Origin: JARLGU01 sp036504535 | GTDB lineage: Bacteria > Armatimonadota > Armatimonadia > Armatimonadales > Capsulimonadaceae | DNA length: 64,000 bases | Reading direction: 5' to 3' | NCBI GenBank assembly: GCA_036504535.1 | Contig: DASXUY010000035.1 | Coordinates: 62,001-126,000, forward strand | Shown: positions 16,351-25,277 of the stretch, one piece after another | Position numbering within the stretch: the first letter of the stretch is position 1 | Layout: the number at the start of each line of letters is the position of its first letter | Notes under the pieces: model-generated | What the model saw: the letters and a program-made list of their open reading frames with translations, nothing else | Databases searched by the model: none | What the model was told of the DNA's origin: nothing | Made by a program: the position numbers and the translations under genes

Positions 16351-19300
16351 TTGTCTCACCGCATTCTCCAAACTCTCGCCACTGTCGCGCTTCTCTGCGT
16401 CGCGGCTCCCAGCGCTCTCGCGGCGACACCGCGCGTGACCAACGCTTACGCCACGTGGGACTCGCTGTACTTCTACGCTGGCTTCGACGTGCATGATACG
16501 AACGTCATCTCCACGAACGAAGAATTGACGTCCCAGCCGCAGCAGGACGACGATATCGAGGTGTTTTTCGCATCTGACGGCGTGCGCGCATCGTCGGTGC
16601 GCACCGCGAAAACGTTCCAGATGGCTGTGTCCGCAGCGGGCGGAGCGTATTTCAGCGTTGGCGACGGCACACGAATCCCGGTTCCAAAAGCAATCTACGA
16701 CTACAAGTTTGATGCGACTGTGGACGGCACAATCAACGCCACCACCGATACAGACAGAGGCTACACCATCGAGATCGCCATCCCGTGGTCGGAGCTTGGG
16801 CTGGCGACACCGCCACAGGTTGGCGCAACGTGGGGCTTCAACGTCATTAGCCGCGACCGCGACTCGATGCAAAAGATGTCCACATCTTTCTACTCGCTCT
16901 CGCCGTTAGTTAAGACAGCGGCCGACGTGCAGGATCCTTCCAAGTGGGCCAAGATCACGTTCGCGAATAATATCGCAGGCGCAACGCCTTCTGCTGACGG
17001 AATCGTCGCATCCCGCGTCGCCGCATCGTCACCGCCAGTCGTCGACGGCGTGCTGCGCTCCGGTGAGTATCCGCCTTCGACACGGTTCGCGTTCGGCGAC
17101 TCGCCCATACTCGCCGCTGCCCCTACGACAAAGGAAGAGCCCAACGTTACCACAGATTCGGTGCCGACTCCCGTTGCGCCCTCAGGCTCTACCGGTCTTA
17201 ACTCTGGCCCGTCGCCAACGGTGACGTTGACGCCTACCGTGCCTGTCGCACCGGTGGCGACCGATCCCAATGCGCCAACAACACCCGCGACGCCGGGCGA
17301 TTACAATATTTACCTCCCGAGCGGCGGCATCGTGCGCGTCGGTAAAGTCCCGCCTCCCGCGCCTGTGACCCCGGGAACAGTTGTTACGCCGCCAACGCCT
17401 GGTGTCCCCGGACAGCCGAACGAGCCGACTGTGACCCTGGTGCCGCCGAAGTCCGACGGCAAGCCCACCAAGCCGAGCAAGACTCCGATCTTTATCACGC
17501 CCGACGGACCCGTTGCTGGCACCGATATCACGGTTCCCGACGCTCCGGTGGTCGACACGTCGTCTCCGCCCGTGCTGCCGGTGATCACCCGCGTCAGTCC
17601 CCGGCTTATGGCGACTTATGTGTTGAACCAGCCCGCAAGCCCTGCGATAGACGCGTACCTCGACCAACCGGTCGACGCGCTTGGTAACTGGTTCGGCGCT
17701 ATGCGCGGCCAGTACGTGACCGATCAGCTTCGCGATGCCCGCATCTCGGGAATCCAGATCCTGCTGCCCGAATACAATGGGAAGCCCGCCGACACCATGG
17801 CACTGCGCAGCCTGGTGCAGGCGATGAAGCTCATGATTGGTGGCGACAACGATTACCCGCTGCTGGGACTTCGCTTGAAGCAGACCGGCGACGATTACGC
17901 CGCGATCGCAAGCTTCTTCTCGAATGTGCCGCCGCAGTTTCGAGCCGAGGTGAACCTTGGCGACGCAGTCCAGAACCGCCGCGCATATGTAGTGCTTGCC
18001 GATCACCAGGTGGATGCCGACGACCTCCGAACGCGCTTTGAGCGCGACTTTGCAGGCAAGGCGACCCTCGCTATCGCATCGACAGTTGGCGCGTCGCCCA
18101 TCAAGGTGTCCGTCGTCTCGCCCGGCAGCATGTCAGGCACGACCCTGACCCCGCGCCTGCAGTCCGCGACGTACGAAGCGTCCTGGGCCGCTGCCGAGAA
18201 GGCTGCCGCTGACTGGATCGTGGTCGACTCGTGGAACAACTTCGAAGCTGGCAACGAGATCGCGATCAGCCGGCAGTACAACGACCAGTACGCGAACCTT
18301 ACCCGTGTCCATGCTGTCACCCGCAACGACAAGCCATGGTCAGCGGCGTTCTTGCAGAATGACTCGCCGACACAGATTGCGCCAAAGACGCTGTACGAGG
18401 TGCATGTGCGCGTCGAGAACAACGGCACGCTGCCGTGGGCCAAGAACCAGTCCTACGCACTGTCGTATCGCTGGTACAGCAAGGAAGGCAAGCTCATCGA
18501 CGAGAGCGCGCCACATATTTCGTTCACCGACGATATCCTGCCCGGCGAGTCCACCGACGTCACCGTGGGTCTCGTGGCGACCAACAGCTACGGCACATCC
18601 ATCGATCCCGGCGACTACTACCTGGTGTACGATATCGTCCAGGGGCAGCACAAATGGTTTAGCTACACGGGCAACTCCCCGCTTAAGATGCCGGTCACTG
18701 TCCTCGCGGCGACTGACACCGCTGCCGACAAGCTGACGTTCCTCTCGACAAACACGCCGCAGTTTGTGAAGCCGGGCGCGACCTACTATATCTCGGTCAA
18801 GATGCGAAACGACGGCTCGAAGACGTGGGCGAATGGGACGACGACCCTTACGCACACCATTTCAAGCGACGGCGTTCCGGCGGGTGTAGCGGAAAGCACA
18901 GCGTTGCCAACCGACGTCACCCCAGGCGGCGTTGCGACAATCAGCCTGCCCGTGCAGATCCCGGCGAATGCCAAGGGGACCGTCACTCTCGGATGGGCGA
19001 TAACCAACCCCGACTACAAAGGCGGCTATGTTGAGCGGCTTGCAGTGACCAATGTCGATCCCGGCGCCGTATTCGTTCTCACCGACGTGTCTCGCCACTT
19101 CAAGACTGGCGAAAAAGCGCCAGTCACCATCAGCCTGTACAACGAAAGCCCTGAAGTGTGGCGCAAGAAGGACTACCGCGTTGGCTACCGCTGGGCGTAC
19201 CTCGACGGCACGCCTGCGGGTCCTGCCACGACTGCGCCAGCAACGCTTCCAGGCGATGTGGAATCCGGTACCGAGGTCGCAGTAACCACTGAGGTGCGCG

Positions 19301-20070
19301 CACCCGACTTCCCTGGCCGGTATAACCTGGTGTGGGACCTGATCCTTGCCGACGGGACTCCTGCGGCGAATGTCGAGACGATCACTCGTCCACGCGGCCT
19401 TCTACCGCTTCAGATGTGGGTGGTCGCAGACCGAAATGCCCGCGCTGTGCCCGTTGACCTCAAGGCGTCGTTCAATTCGCGAGGCGTTGCCTTCGAAGGC
19501 GAGACCACAGACGGCTTCGACGGCGCAGGGGCATCCATTCCTGGCGAAATGCTGCCACCGGACGGCACCCGCGAAATTGATGGGAACCCTCTGCTAATCG
19601 GCAAGCCCGGCCCCAACCTGTACCCGTCAGGCTACTATTCGTCTTCGACTGGCTCCGATTGGGCGTCGAACCATCGCATCTCGTACCTGTTCCCCGGCAA
19701 GCGTGATAACAACATCGTTGCCGCAAAGGGACAGTCCATCGACCTGCCAGATGGCGAGTTCTCATCCATCCACATCCTGGCCGCCGCCGCATCCGACGTG
19801 GCAGTGGACGCCGAGTTTACCGTCTTGCTGAAAGGCGCGACTTCGCCCGCCAAGCTCAAAATCGCTCCGTGGACGACAGCGCCTTCCGCACCCGGTGCGA
19901 CCGTTGGCTTCAAAGCGCCGTATCGATTGGTGAAGGGCTCGCCCGATACATCGAAGCCATGCATTCTCGGCGATTACACGATCACGTTGCCTGCAGGCAA
20001 GAAGCTGTCAGCCTTGACGCTTCCCAACGATCCGCGCATAAAGATTCTGGGAATCACGCTGGAACGATAA
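16351..20070 (+). CDS. Secreted multidomain protein: CBM9-like, GH99/71-like and NBR1-type Ig domains
   Basis: The protein has 1239 residues. The TTG start has GGAAAGG 8 nt upstream and opens a signal peptide (LATVALLCVAAPSALAA). Residues 25-205 form a CBM9-like domain (VTNAYATWDSLYFYAGFDV ... YTIEIAIPWSEL). Residues 240-420 are a Pro/Thr-rich linker. Residues 425-665 resemble the catalytic barrel of GH99/71-like proteins: DALGNWFGAMRGQYVTDQLR and ADWIVVDSWNNFEAGNEIA, where the usual SWNEW/SWNEF becomes SWNNFEAG. Three NBR1-type Ig repeats follow (for example VRVENNGTLPWAKNQSYAL). The C-terminus is a jelly-roll-like domain. Next to a GH38 alpha-mannosidase, an endo-alpha-mannanase-like or glycan-binding role is inferred. 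Retention of hydrolase activity is uncertain. Confidence 0.75.
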   Translation: MSHRILQTLATVALLCVAAPSALAATPRVTNAYATWDSLYFYAGFDVHDTNVISTNEELTSQPQQDDDIEVFFASDGVRASSVRTAKTFQMAVSAAGGAYFSVGDGTRIPVPKAIYDYKFDATVDGTINATTDTDRGYTIEIAIPWSELGLATPPQVGATWGFNVISRDRDSMQKMSTSFYSLSPLVKTAADVQDPSKWAKITFANNIAGATPSADGIVASRVAASSPPVVDGVLRSGEYPPSTRFAFGDSPILAAAPTTKEEPNVTTDSVPTPVAPSGSTGLNSGPSPTVTLTPTVPVAPVATDPNAPTTPATPGDYNIYLPSGGIVRVGKVPPPAPVTPGTVVTPPTPGVPGQPNEPTVTLVPPKSDGKPTKPSKTPIFITPDGPVAGTDITVPDAPVVDTSSPPVLPVITRVSPRLMATYVLNQPASPAIDAYLDQPVDALGNWFGAMRGQYVTDQLRDARISGIQILLPEYNGKPADTMALRSLVQAMKLMIGGDNDYPLLGLRLKQTGDDYAAIASFFSNVPPQFRAEVNLGDAVQNRRAYVVLADHQVDADDLRTRFERDFAGKATLAIASTVGASPIKVSVVSPGSMSGTTLTPRLQSATYEASWAAAEKAAADWIVVDSWNNFEAGNEIAISRQYNDQYANLTRVHAVTRNDKPWSAAFLQNDSPTQIAPKTLYEVHVRVENNGTLPWAKNQSYALSYRWYSKEGKLIDESAPHISFTDDILPGESTDVTVGLVATNSYGTSIDPGDYYLVYDIVQGQHKWFSYTGNSPLKMPVTVLAATDTAADKLTFLSTNTPQFVKPGATYYISVKMRNDGSKTWANGTTTLTHTISSDGVPAGVAESTALPTDVTPGGVATISLPVQIPANAKGTVTLGWAITNPDYKGGYVERLAVTNVDPGAVFVLTDVSRHFKTGEKAPVTISLYNESPEVWRKKDYRVGYRWAYLDGTPAGPATTAPATLPGDVESGTEVAVTTEVRAPDFPGRYNLVWDLILADGTPAANVETITRPRGLLPLQMWVVADRNARAVPVDLKASFNSRGVAFEGETTDGFDGAGASIPGEMLPPDGTREIDGNPLLIGKPGPNLYPSGYYSSSTGSDWASNHRISYLFPGKRDNNIVAAKGQSIDLPDGEFSSIHILAAAASDVAVDAEFTVLLKGATSPAKLKIAPWTTAPSAPGATVGFKAPYRLVKGSPDTSKPCILGDYTITLPAGKKLSALTLPNDPRIKILGITLER

Positions 20071-20080
20071 CACAGTTGAC

Positions 20081-20122
20081 GCTCGCGTCCACCCTCATGC
20101 GGGGGCGGGCGCGAGCTTTATT
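20081..20122 (+). terminator. Hairpin terminator after the CBM9/GH99-like gene
   Basis: GCTCGCG pairs with CGCGAGC, extended by CCACCC/GGGCGG-type pairs around a short loop, and is followed by TTTATT. It lies 10 bp past the stop at 20070, so the alpha-mannosidase gene may have its own promoter or depend on read-through. Confidence 0.65.
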
Positions 20123-20159
20123 GCGCTAAACAACCACATAGAAACGGACCTCTTCTCTC

Positions 20160-23100
20160 ATGAGCTGGCACTACACTCTCGGTAAAATACAGCAGATCGC
20201 AAAGGACCTTTCCGCTGCCGTCACCCGCGAAAGCGCGCCGTTCGGTGAAGTTCGCTACACCGTTGGCGACTTCCCTGGCCGTGAGCCTGCCGCTCCTGGA
20301 TTCGACGATTCAACGTGGACGCTGCTTCCCGATAACCGAGCATGGGGCACGCAACCCGAGATAACCGCATGGCTACGGACATCATTCACCGTTCCCGCCG
20401 ATTGGAAGCGCGGCCGAATTGTGGCTCACGTGCGGAACGTGGACTGCGAAACGTTGACGTATGTGAACGGCACGCCGATCTCGTCGTTCGACGGCGGCCA
20501 CCGCGACGTCATCGTCGCCGACAAAGCTGCCCCTGGCAAAACTCACGTGCTCGCGCTCGAAGCGTACAGCGGCCTTGGTCAGAAGAGCCACCCGAATCCA
20601 TATTTTGGCTCTGAAGTAGCCTACGAACACCGCCTCGCCGAAGCCGAATTCCGGCTTATCGACCCCGATATTTACGACTACTACTACGATGTGCAGTTCG
20701 CGCTTGACGCCATCAAGACACTCGACACGAACACTCGTGAGTACGCCGCCGCGCTTGCCATTCTCGACAAGTCGGTAACGCTTCTCGATTTCCGTCAGGG
20801 TGTGAAGTCCGACATCTTCCTCGAAAGCGTAGCCGCCGCCAGCAAACTGCTGCGCGACGAGCTCTACGGCAAGCTGACCGCAGGGGACATGGCCCCGGTT
20901 GCATGGGCCACTGGCCACGCCCACATCGACACCGCCTGGCTCTGGCGATTGGCACACACGCGCAAGAAATGCGAACGCACATTTACTACGCAGCTTGAGC
21001 TCGCGAAGCGCTATCCAGAGTACCGGTTTACCTGCTCGCAGCCCCAACAGTATCAGTATGTCAAGGAAGACAATCCTGAGCTTTATGAGCGCATCAAAGA
21101 ATCGGTAAAGGCTGGCAACTGGATCCCGCTCGGCGGCATGTGGGTCGAATCCGACTGCAACGTGGTCAGCGGCGAGTCGCTTGTGCGGCAGTTCCTTTAC
21201 GGCATCCGGTTCACTGAAAAGGAACTTGGCTTCCGCAGCAACGTTGTTTGGCTTCCCGACGTGTTCGGCTACTCGGCAGCGTTCCCGCAGATCATCAAGA
21301 AGGCTGGCATGAAGTACTTCATGACCATTAAAATCTTCTGGAACCAGATCAACCGGCCGCCGTACCAAACATTCGACTGGGTGGGCATCGATGGAACCAG
21401 CGTCCTCACGCATTTCTCGCCGCTGGGCGATTACAACGCGGTGATGACGCCGGAGCAGTTGCAGAAGAACTGGAAGGGCTACGACCAGAAGCACATCAGT
21501 GACAGCAACCTGTATATCTACGGATTTGGCGACGGTGGCGGTGGTGTCACACCGGAAATGCTGGAATATGCTGAACGCGCCAAAGATTTTGTAGGCGTCC
21601 CCAAGGTCAAGCACTGCTCGCCCGAGGACTTCTTCGACAACCTCGACACGCAGGTGCGCGGCAACCGTGAACTACCCGTTTGGCGCGGCGAACTGTACCT
21701 GGAATATCACCGTGGGACGTACACATCGCAGGCGGCCAACAAGCTCGCCAACCGACGCAGCGAATATCTGCTGCAGGCCGCCGAGCAAGCGTCTGCGATG
21801 GCGCACGCCCTTACCGGCGCATCGTATCCGGGCGACGAGATCGTGGACGCATGGAAGATCGTACTGCTCAACCAGTTCCACGACATCATTCCGGGCTCCT
21901 CGATCGGTGAGGTGTATGTCGACTCGGCAGCCGATTACGCGCGGGTGGCCGCAATCGGAGCCGCCGCGATGTCGTCGGCGCTTGGCGCAATTGCAGGAAG
22001 TGTAAGCGCACCGGCGGGCTCGGTCATCGCTTTCAACCCACTGTCGTGGTCGCGTGAAGATGTCGCCGAAGCGCCAGCGTCGTTGGGGCTTGCGGGTCAG
22101 TCGGTGACCACGCTCGATGGCGAAGCGGCGACGCTCGTTGATCTGCGCGACGCACTGCCGTCGGTAGGGTACGCCGTGCTGTCGGGAGCGTCTACATCGT
22201 CATCTGGATCGCTCACGGCAACGGAGAAGGGGCTGGAGAACCAGTTCTTCACCGTTAAGCTAGACAAGAACGGCGAGATCGAATCCATCCTCGACAAGCG
22301 TAATGGGCGCGAGGTGATCGACCCTGCTGGCACGACCAAGGGCAACGCTTTCCTCACGTTCGAAGACAAGCCGATGGCCCATGAGGCGTGGGACATCGAC
22401 ATCTACTATCAGGACAAGGTGTATCCCGTCCAGAGCGTGACGTCGATCAAGGTGGTCGAGAAAGGTCCCATTCGGGCATCGGTGGAGATCGAGCGCACGG
22501 TTGGCGAAGGTCGCGGCTCGACCATTCGTCAGCGCATCTCGCTGTACGCCAACCTGCCGCGCATCGACTTCGTCACCGACGTCGACTGGCACGAGCGCCA
22601 GACGCTCCTCAAGGTTGCATTCCCTGTGACGGTGAACGCGATGCAGGCAACGTACGACATCCAGTTCGGCAACCTTGAGCGTCCAACCCATTGGAATACC
22701 AGCTGGGATTGGGCCAGGTTTGAGGTGTGCGGTCATAAGTGGGCCGACCTCAGCGAAGGCGATTACGGCGTCGCGTTGTTCTCCGATTGCAAATACGGCT
22801 GGGATATCCGCGACAACGTGATGCGCCTCACCCTCATCAAGTCTGCCGTCTCACCCGACCCCGAGGCCGATCAAGGAAAGCACCGATTCGCGTACTCGCT
22901 GTTCCCTCACGAAGGTGGATGGCGCGCAGCGAACGTTATTCAGCGCGCATTTGAGTTCAATGTCCCCGTGAAGTTCGCCTCGGCGACAGGAGGGGGAACT
23001 CTTCCAGCCTCACTTTCGCTTGTAAGCGTGGACAAGCCGAATATCATCGTCGAAACCGTTAAGAAGGCCGAAGACAGCGACGCGCTCATTATCCGTGTTC

Positions 23101-23282
23101 ACGACGAATACAACCAGCGCGGAACCGCAACTCTGTCGTTCCCGCGCGACATCGCAATCGCAAAGAGCGTGAACCTGCTTGAAGAGGACAGCGACGAGGC
23201 TGCCCCGACAGTGATCGGCAATAAGCTAACATTCGCGTACGGCCCATTCGAGATCCGCACCTTCAGCGTGACGTTGAAATAG
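20160..23282 (+). CDS. Alpha-mannosidase, GH38 family
   Basis: The protein has 1040 residues, a usual length for GH38. An N-terminal beta domain is followed by the catalytic domain beginning WATGHAHIDTAWLW (His253, His255 and Asp257 are zinc ligands). WLPDVFGYSAAFPQI carries the catalytic nucleophile Asp367. GELYLEYHRGTYTSQAANK and NQFHDIIPGSSIGEVY are the remaining signature blocks. The C-terminal beta-sandwich domains of the family follow (ENQFFTVKLDKNGEIESI onward). No signal peptide is seen, so the enzyme is probably cytoplasmic and trims alpha-mannosyl residues from imported oligosaccharides. The preceding gene encodes a secreted glycan-active protein, which fits a mannan or N-glycan utilisation role. 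Confidence 0.93.
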   Translation: MSWHYTLGKIQQIAKDLSAAVTRESAPFGEVRYTVGDFPGREPAAPGFDDSTWTLLPDNRAWGTQPEITAWLRTSFTVPADWKRGRIVAHVRNVDCETLTYVNGTPISSFDGGHRDVIVADKAAPGKTHVLALEAYSGLGQKSHPNPYFGSEVAYEHRLAEAEFRLIDPDIYDYYYDVQFALDAIKTLDTNTREYAAALAILDKSVTLLDFRQGVKSDIFLESVAAASKLLRDELYGKLTAGDMAPVAWATGHAHIDTAWLWRLAHTRKKCERTFTTQLELAKRYPEYRFTCSQPQQYQYVKEDNPELYERIKESVKAGNWIPLGGMWVESDCNVVSGESLVRQFLYGIRFTEKELGFRSNVVWLPDVFGYSAAFPQIIKKAGMKYFMTIKIFWNQINRPPYQTFDWVGIDGTSVLTHFSPLGDYNAVMTPEQLQKNWKGYDQKHISDSNLYIYGFGDGGGGVTPEMLEYAERAKDFVGVPKVKHCSPEDFFDNLDTQVRGNRELPVWRGELYLEYHRGTYTSQAANKLANRRSEYLLQAAEQASAMAHALTGASYPGDEIVDAWKIVLLNQFHDIIPGSSIGEVYVDSAADYARVAAIGAAAMSSALGAIAGSVSAPAGSVIAFNPLSWSREDVAEAPASLGLAGQSVTTLDGEAATLVDLRDALPSVGYAVLSGASTSSSGSLTATEKGLENQFFTVKLDKNGEIESILDKRNGREVIDPAGTTKGNAFLTFEDKPMAHEAWDIDIYYQDKVYPVQSVTSIKVVEKGPIRASVEIERTVGEGRGSTIRQRISLYANLPRIDFVTDVDWHERQTLLKVAFPVTVNAMQATYDIQFGNLERPTHWNTSWDWARFEVCGHKWADLSEGDYGVALFSDCKYGWDIRDNVMRLTLIKSAVSPDPEADQGKHRFAYSLFPHEGGWRAANVIQRAFEFNVPVKFASATGGGTLPASLSLVSVDKPNIIVETVKKAEDSDALIIRVHDEYNQRGTATLSFPRDIAIAKSVNLLEEDSDEAAPTVIGNKLTFAYGPFEIRTFSVTLK

Positions 23283-23371
23283 ACGTTTTGCGTTCGATTC
23301 GTTGTGATGGTAGGAAAAAGCAGTTCATATTGAGCACAGCTGAGTCAAGTTTGCGGATAGGACCCACCCGG

Positions 23372-23489
23372 CTCGTTCCTCGCCACCCTCCCGAAACGGG
23401 AGGGAAACTTTCTTGGTTACTACGATATTCGCGGTTGCCAGCCACCATCAGGTTTCTTTCCCGTCCTCGGGGAGGTGCCGAGGAACGAG
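23372..23489. repeat. Long imperfect inverted repeat (118 bp)
   Basis: The left arm (23372-23410) begins CTCGTTCCTCGCCACCCTCC. The right arm (23451-23489) ends GGAGGTGCCGAGGAACGAG. They pair over about 39 bp with a few mismatches around a 40-bp centre. The surrounding 350 bp between the alpha-mannosidase and the PAP2 gene holds no credible gene. It looks like a non-coding dispersed palindrome or a small MITE-like element. Confidence 0.65.
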
Positions 23490-23562
23490 GCGGAGGGGCC
23501 GCGCGAAGCGCGTCCGGCAAAGCCGAGTTAGTGCCCAGAGGGTACTTTCAAGCACTTTCGAG

Positions 23563-23582
23563 CCGTATGTTTCAACATACGG
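23563..23582 (+). other. Hairpin in the PAP2 leader
   Basis: A perfect 8-bp stem (CCGTATGT with ACATACGG, TTCA loop) is followed by TTTCTTG. It lies 57 nt upstream of the PAP2 start. It could be a terminator for upstream transcription or an element of the 5' leader. Confidence 0.4.
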
Positions 23583-23638
23583 TTTCTTGCGGTCGGGCAC
23601 GATGCTGTAAGCGTCCAATTCCAACAGGGAGACACACT

Positions 23639-24397
23639 TTGATCAAGTACATAGCCGCCACCATAGTAATGTTGGCGTTGTCGGCGCCGATTGCCGTGAA
23701 AGCCGATGGGCCGATTATGTTGTCGGCGTCGTTGCCGTCGATGGCTCACGGAGCGGCTTCCGCGACCGTGACGGACGACAAACCGCAGGTGACCAATATC
23801 CTCACGGGCCAGGTCGGTGACAAGAACGCGTACAATGCGCAGCTGATTGGTCTTGCCGCGCTTGTCGCGTCCGACGATGCGGGCTTGCAGAAGACGCTCA
23901 CCGCGAAACCTGGCAGCAGTATGCACAATTTCGCAGAGAACGTTACCAAAGCCGGTGATCTCAAGTACGCCGCCCCAGCTCTTGCACTCGTGTACCTTGC
24001 TGGCGGCGACGGCAATAAGCGGCTCGCGGAGCATGCCACTATCGCGGCGCTGAAAGCTGGGGCCGTGGGGCTCGTGCTCAAATATGCAGCGGGTCGCCAG
24101 CGACCGTATGCTGGCAAGAGCAACGGCACATCGTTCAAACCGGGAAGCAATGAGGATGGTTACAACTCATTTCCGTCGGGACACACAATTGTTGCATTTT
24201 CAGTCGCGTCGGTATGGGCGCATGAGAAGCCCAAGGAGCGTTACATCGCTTACGGCCTCGCCAGCCTGGTCGGGTTGTCGCGCATCGGGCTAAGCGCACA
24301 CTGGCCGACCGACGTTCTCGCAGGAGCGGCGTTAGGCCTGGCTCAGGGCCGTCAGGTGAATAACGGCAACACGGGACTGTTCTCACTTAGGTTCTAG
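23639..24397 (+). CDS. PAP2-superfamily phosphatase, secreted or membrane-associated
   Basis: The protein has 252 residues counted from TTG 23639, which has AGGGAG 7 nt upstream (23626-23631) and opens a signal peptide (IAATIVMLALSAPIAVKA). The frame extends back to 23288 but that part covers a repeat. The three phosphatase motifs of the type 2 phosphatidic acid phosphatase family are present: KYAAGRQRP, FPSGHT and SRIGLSAHWPTDVLAG, with the conserved Arg, the two His residues and the Asp in place. It is likely to dephosphorylate a lipid or polyprenyl phosphate on the outer face of the inner membrane. The N-terminal 80 residues of the mature protein do not match a named domain. Confidence 0.88.
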   Translation: MIKYIAATIVMLALSAPIAVKADGPIMLSASLPSMAHGAASATVTDDKPQVTNILTGQVGDKNAYNAQLIGLAALVASDDAGLQKTLTAKPGSSMHNFAENVTKAGDLKYAAPALALVYLAGGDGNKRLAEHATIAALKAGAVGLVLKYAAGRQRPYAGKSNGTSFKPGSNEDGYNSFPSGHTIVAFSVASVWAHEKPKERYIAYGLASLVGLSRIGLSAHWPTDVLAGAALGLAQGRQVNNGNTGLFSLRF

Positions 24398-24500
24398 TGA
24401 CGTGAGGCGGCTATACTAGGGCCTTGGTGTCAAGTCAACTTCAAAGCCCTCCATGCGCTTACTGCCTATCCCACGGGCACCTGCGTGCGAGGCTTTCTGG

Positions 24501-24506
24501 TATACT
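24501..24506 (+). promoter_or_regulatory. Extended -10 box for the TPR gene
   Basis: TGGTATACT (an extended -10 of the TGN type) is followed after 5 nt by the Shine-Dalgarno AAAGGAG and the ATG at 24525. The leader would be only about 12 nt long. Confidence 0.5.
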
Positions 24507-24524
24507 TTGCCAAAGGAGACTACT

Positions 24525-25274
24525 ATGCTTCGTCGTGTTGTCGCCACTTCATTCCTCGCAATCATCATCGCCGCTTCCATCGTGCCCGCCCATTCCGCGC
24601 CGGCAAAGCCCGCCCGAACGCCCGCTGCCGCCAAGGCGGCTAAGCCTGCCGCCAAGCCAACCAAGGCCCCCGCGCTATCCGACTACAGCCAGGATCAGGT
24701 CGACGGCGTTATTAGCGCTACCGTCGACGCCCTCTGGGCTCGCACGGACTACTACTGGCATCGCGGCGACTATCCCCGCATTGTAGGCCTAGATAGGGTT
24801 ATCACAGAAGCCGATCCGAAGTTCATGGAGCCTTATTCGACCGGTGGGTGGCTTTTAGAGTCGATGGGCCGAGTTCAGGAGGCCGAGGAGTACTACCGTT
24901 TGGGCGTCGACCGTAACACGGACAGCGCCTACATGTACTACAATATCTCGATCTTCTACTTCAACACGAAGAAGGACTACGCTCAGGCAGTTAAGGCGAG
25001 CGAAATCGGCGTGACCAAGAGCGACGCCGATGTGAACGACTGGCGGGCGCTGGCGCACGCCTACGAGAAAACTCGTCAGCTAGACAAGGCGTTGACAACG
25101 TGGAAGACGATGAAGACCAAGTACCCAACAGCGACCGCAGTCGATACCAATCTCAATCGCCTCCAGAAAATCGTCGATGGCATTAAGGCAGATGGGGGCG
25201 ACCCGGACGCGGCCCCGCCTACCAAGCCAACGATTCCGGCTCAACCTACCGACAATCCGATTATCTCGCTTTAA
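24525..25274 (+). CDS. Secreted TPR-repeat protein
   Basis: The protein has 249 residues from ATG 24525, with an excellent AAAGGAG site. The frame extends to 24453, but without a ribosome site. A signal peptide (VVATSFLAIIIAASIVPAHSA) is followed by an Ala/Lys/Pro-rich linker and then three to four TPR-like units, for example WHRGDYPRIVGLDRVITEAD and VQEAEEYYRLGVDR. The C-terminus is Pro-rich. TPR proteins mediate protein-protein contacts. Three bp downstream is a CPBP protease gene, so the two form an operon and the TPR protein may present substrates or interact with it. Confidence 0.8.
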   Translation: MLRRVVATSFLAIIIAASIVPAHSAPAKPARTPAAAKAAKPAAKPTKAPALSDYSQDQVDGVISATVDALWARTDYYWHRGDYPRIVGLDRVITEADPKFMEPYSTGGWLLESMGRVQEAEEYYRLGVDRNTDSAYMYYNISIFYFNTKKDYAQAVKASEIGVTKSDADVNDWRALAHAYEKTRQLDKALTTWKTMKTKYPTATAVDTNLNRLQKIVDGIKADGGDPDAAPPTKPTIPAQPTDNPIISL

Positions 25275-25277
25275 TCC

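Noticed and set aside
17182..18006. Open frame of 274 codons on the minus strand inside the CBM9/GH99-like gene
   Set aside because: It is rich in Arg and His, as expected from antisense of a GC-rich gene, and has no start signals.
20382..21614. Long open frame of 410 codons on the minus strand inside the alpha-mannosidase
   Set aside because: It is fully antisense to a gene with all GH38 motifs, has no ribosome site and gives a protein without recognisable domains.
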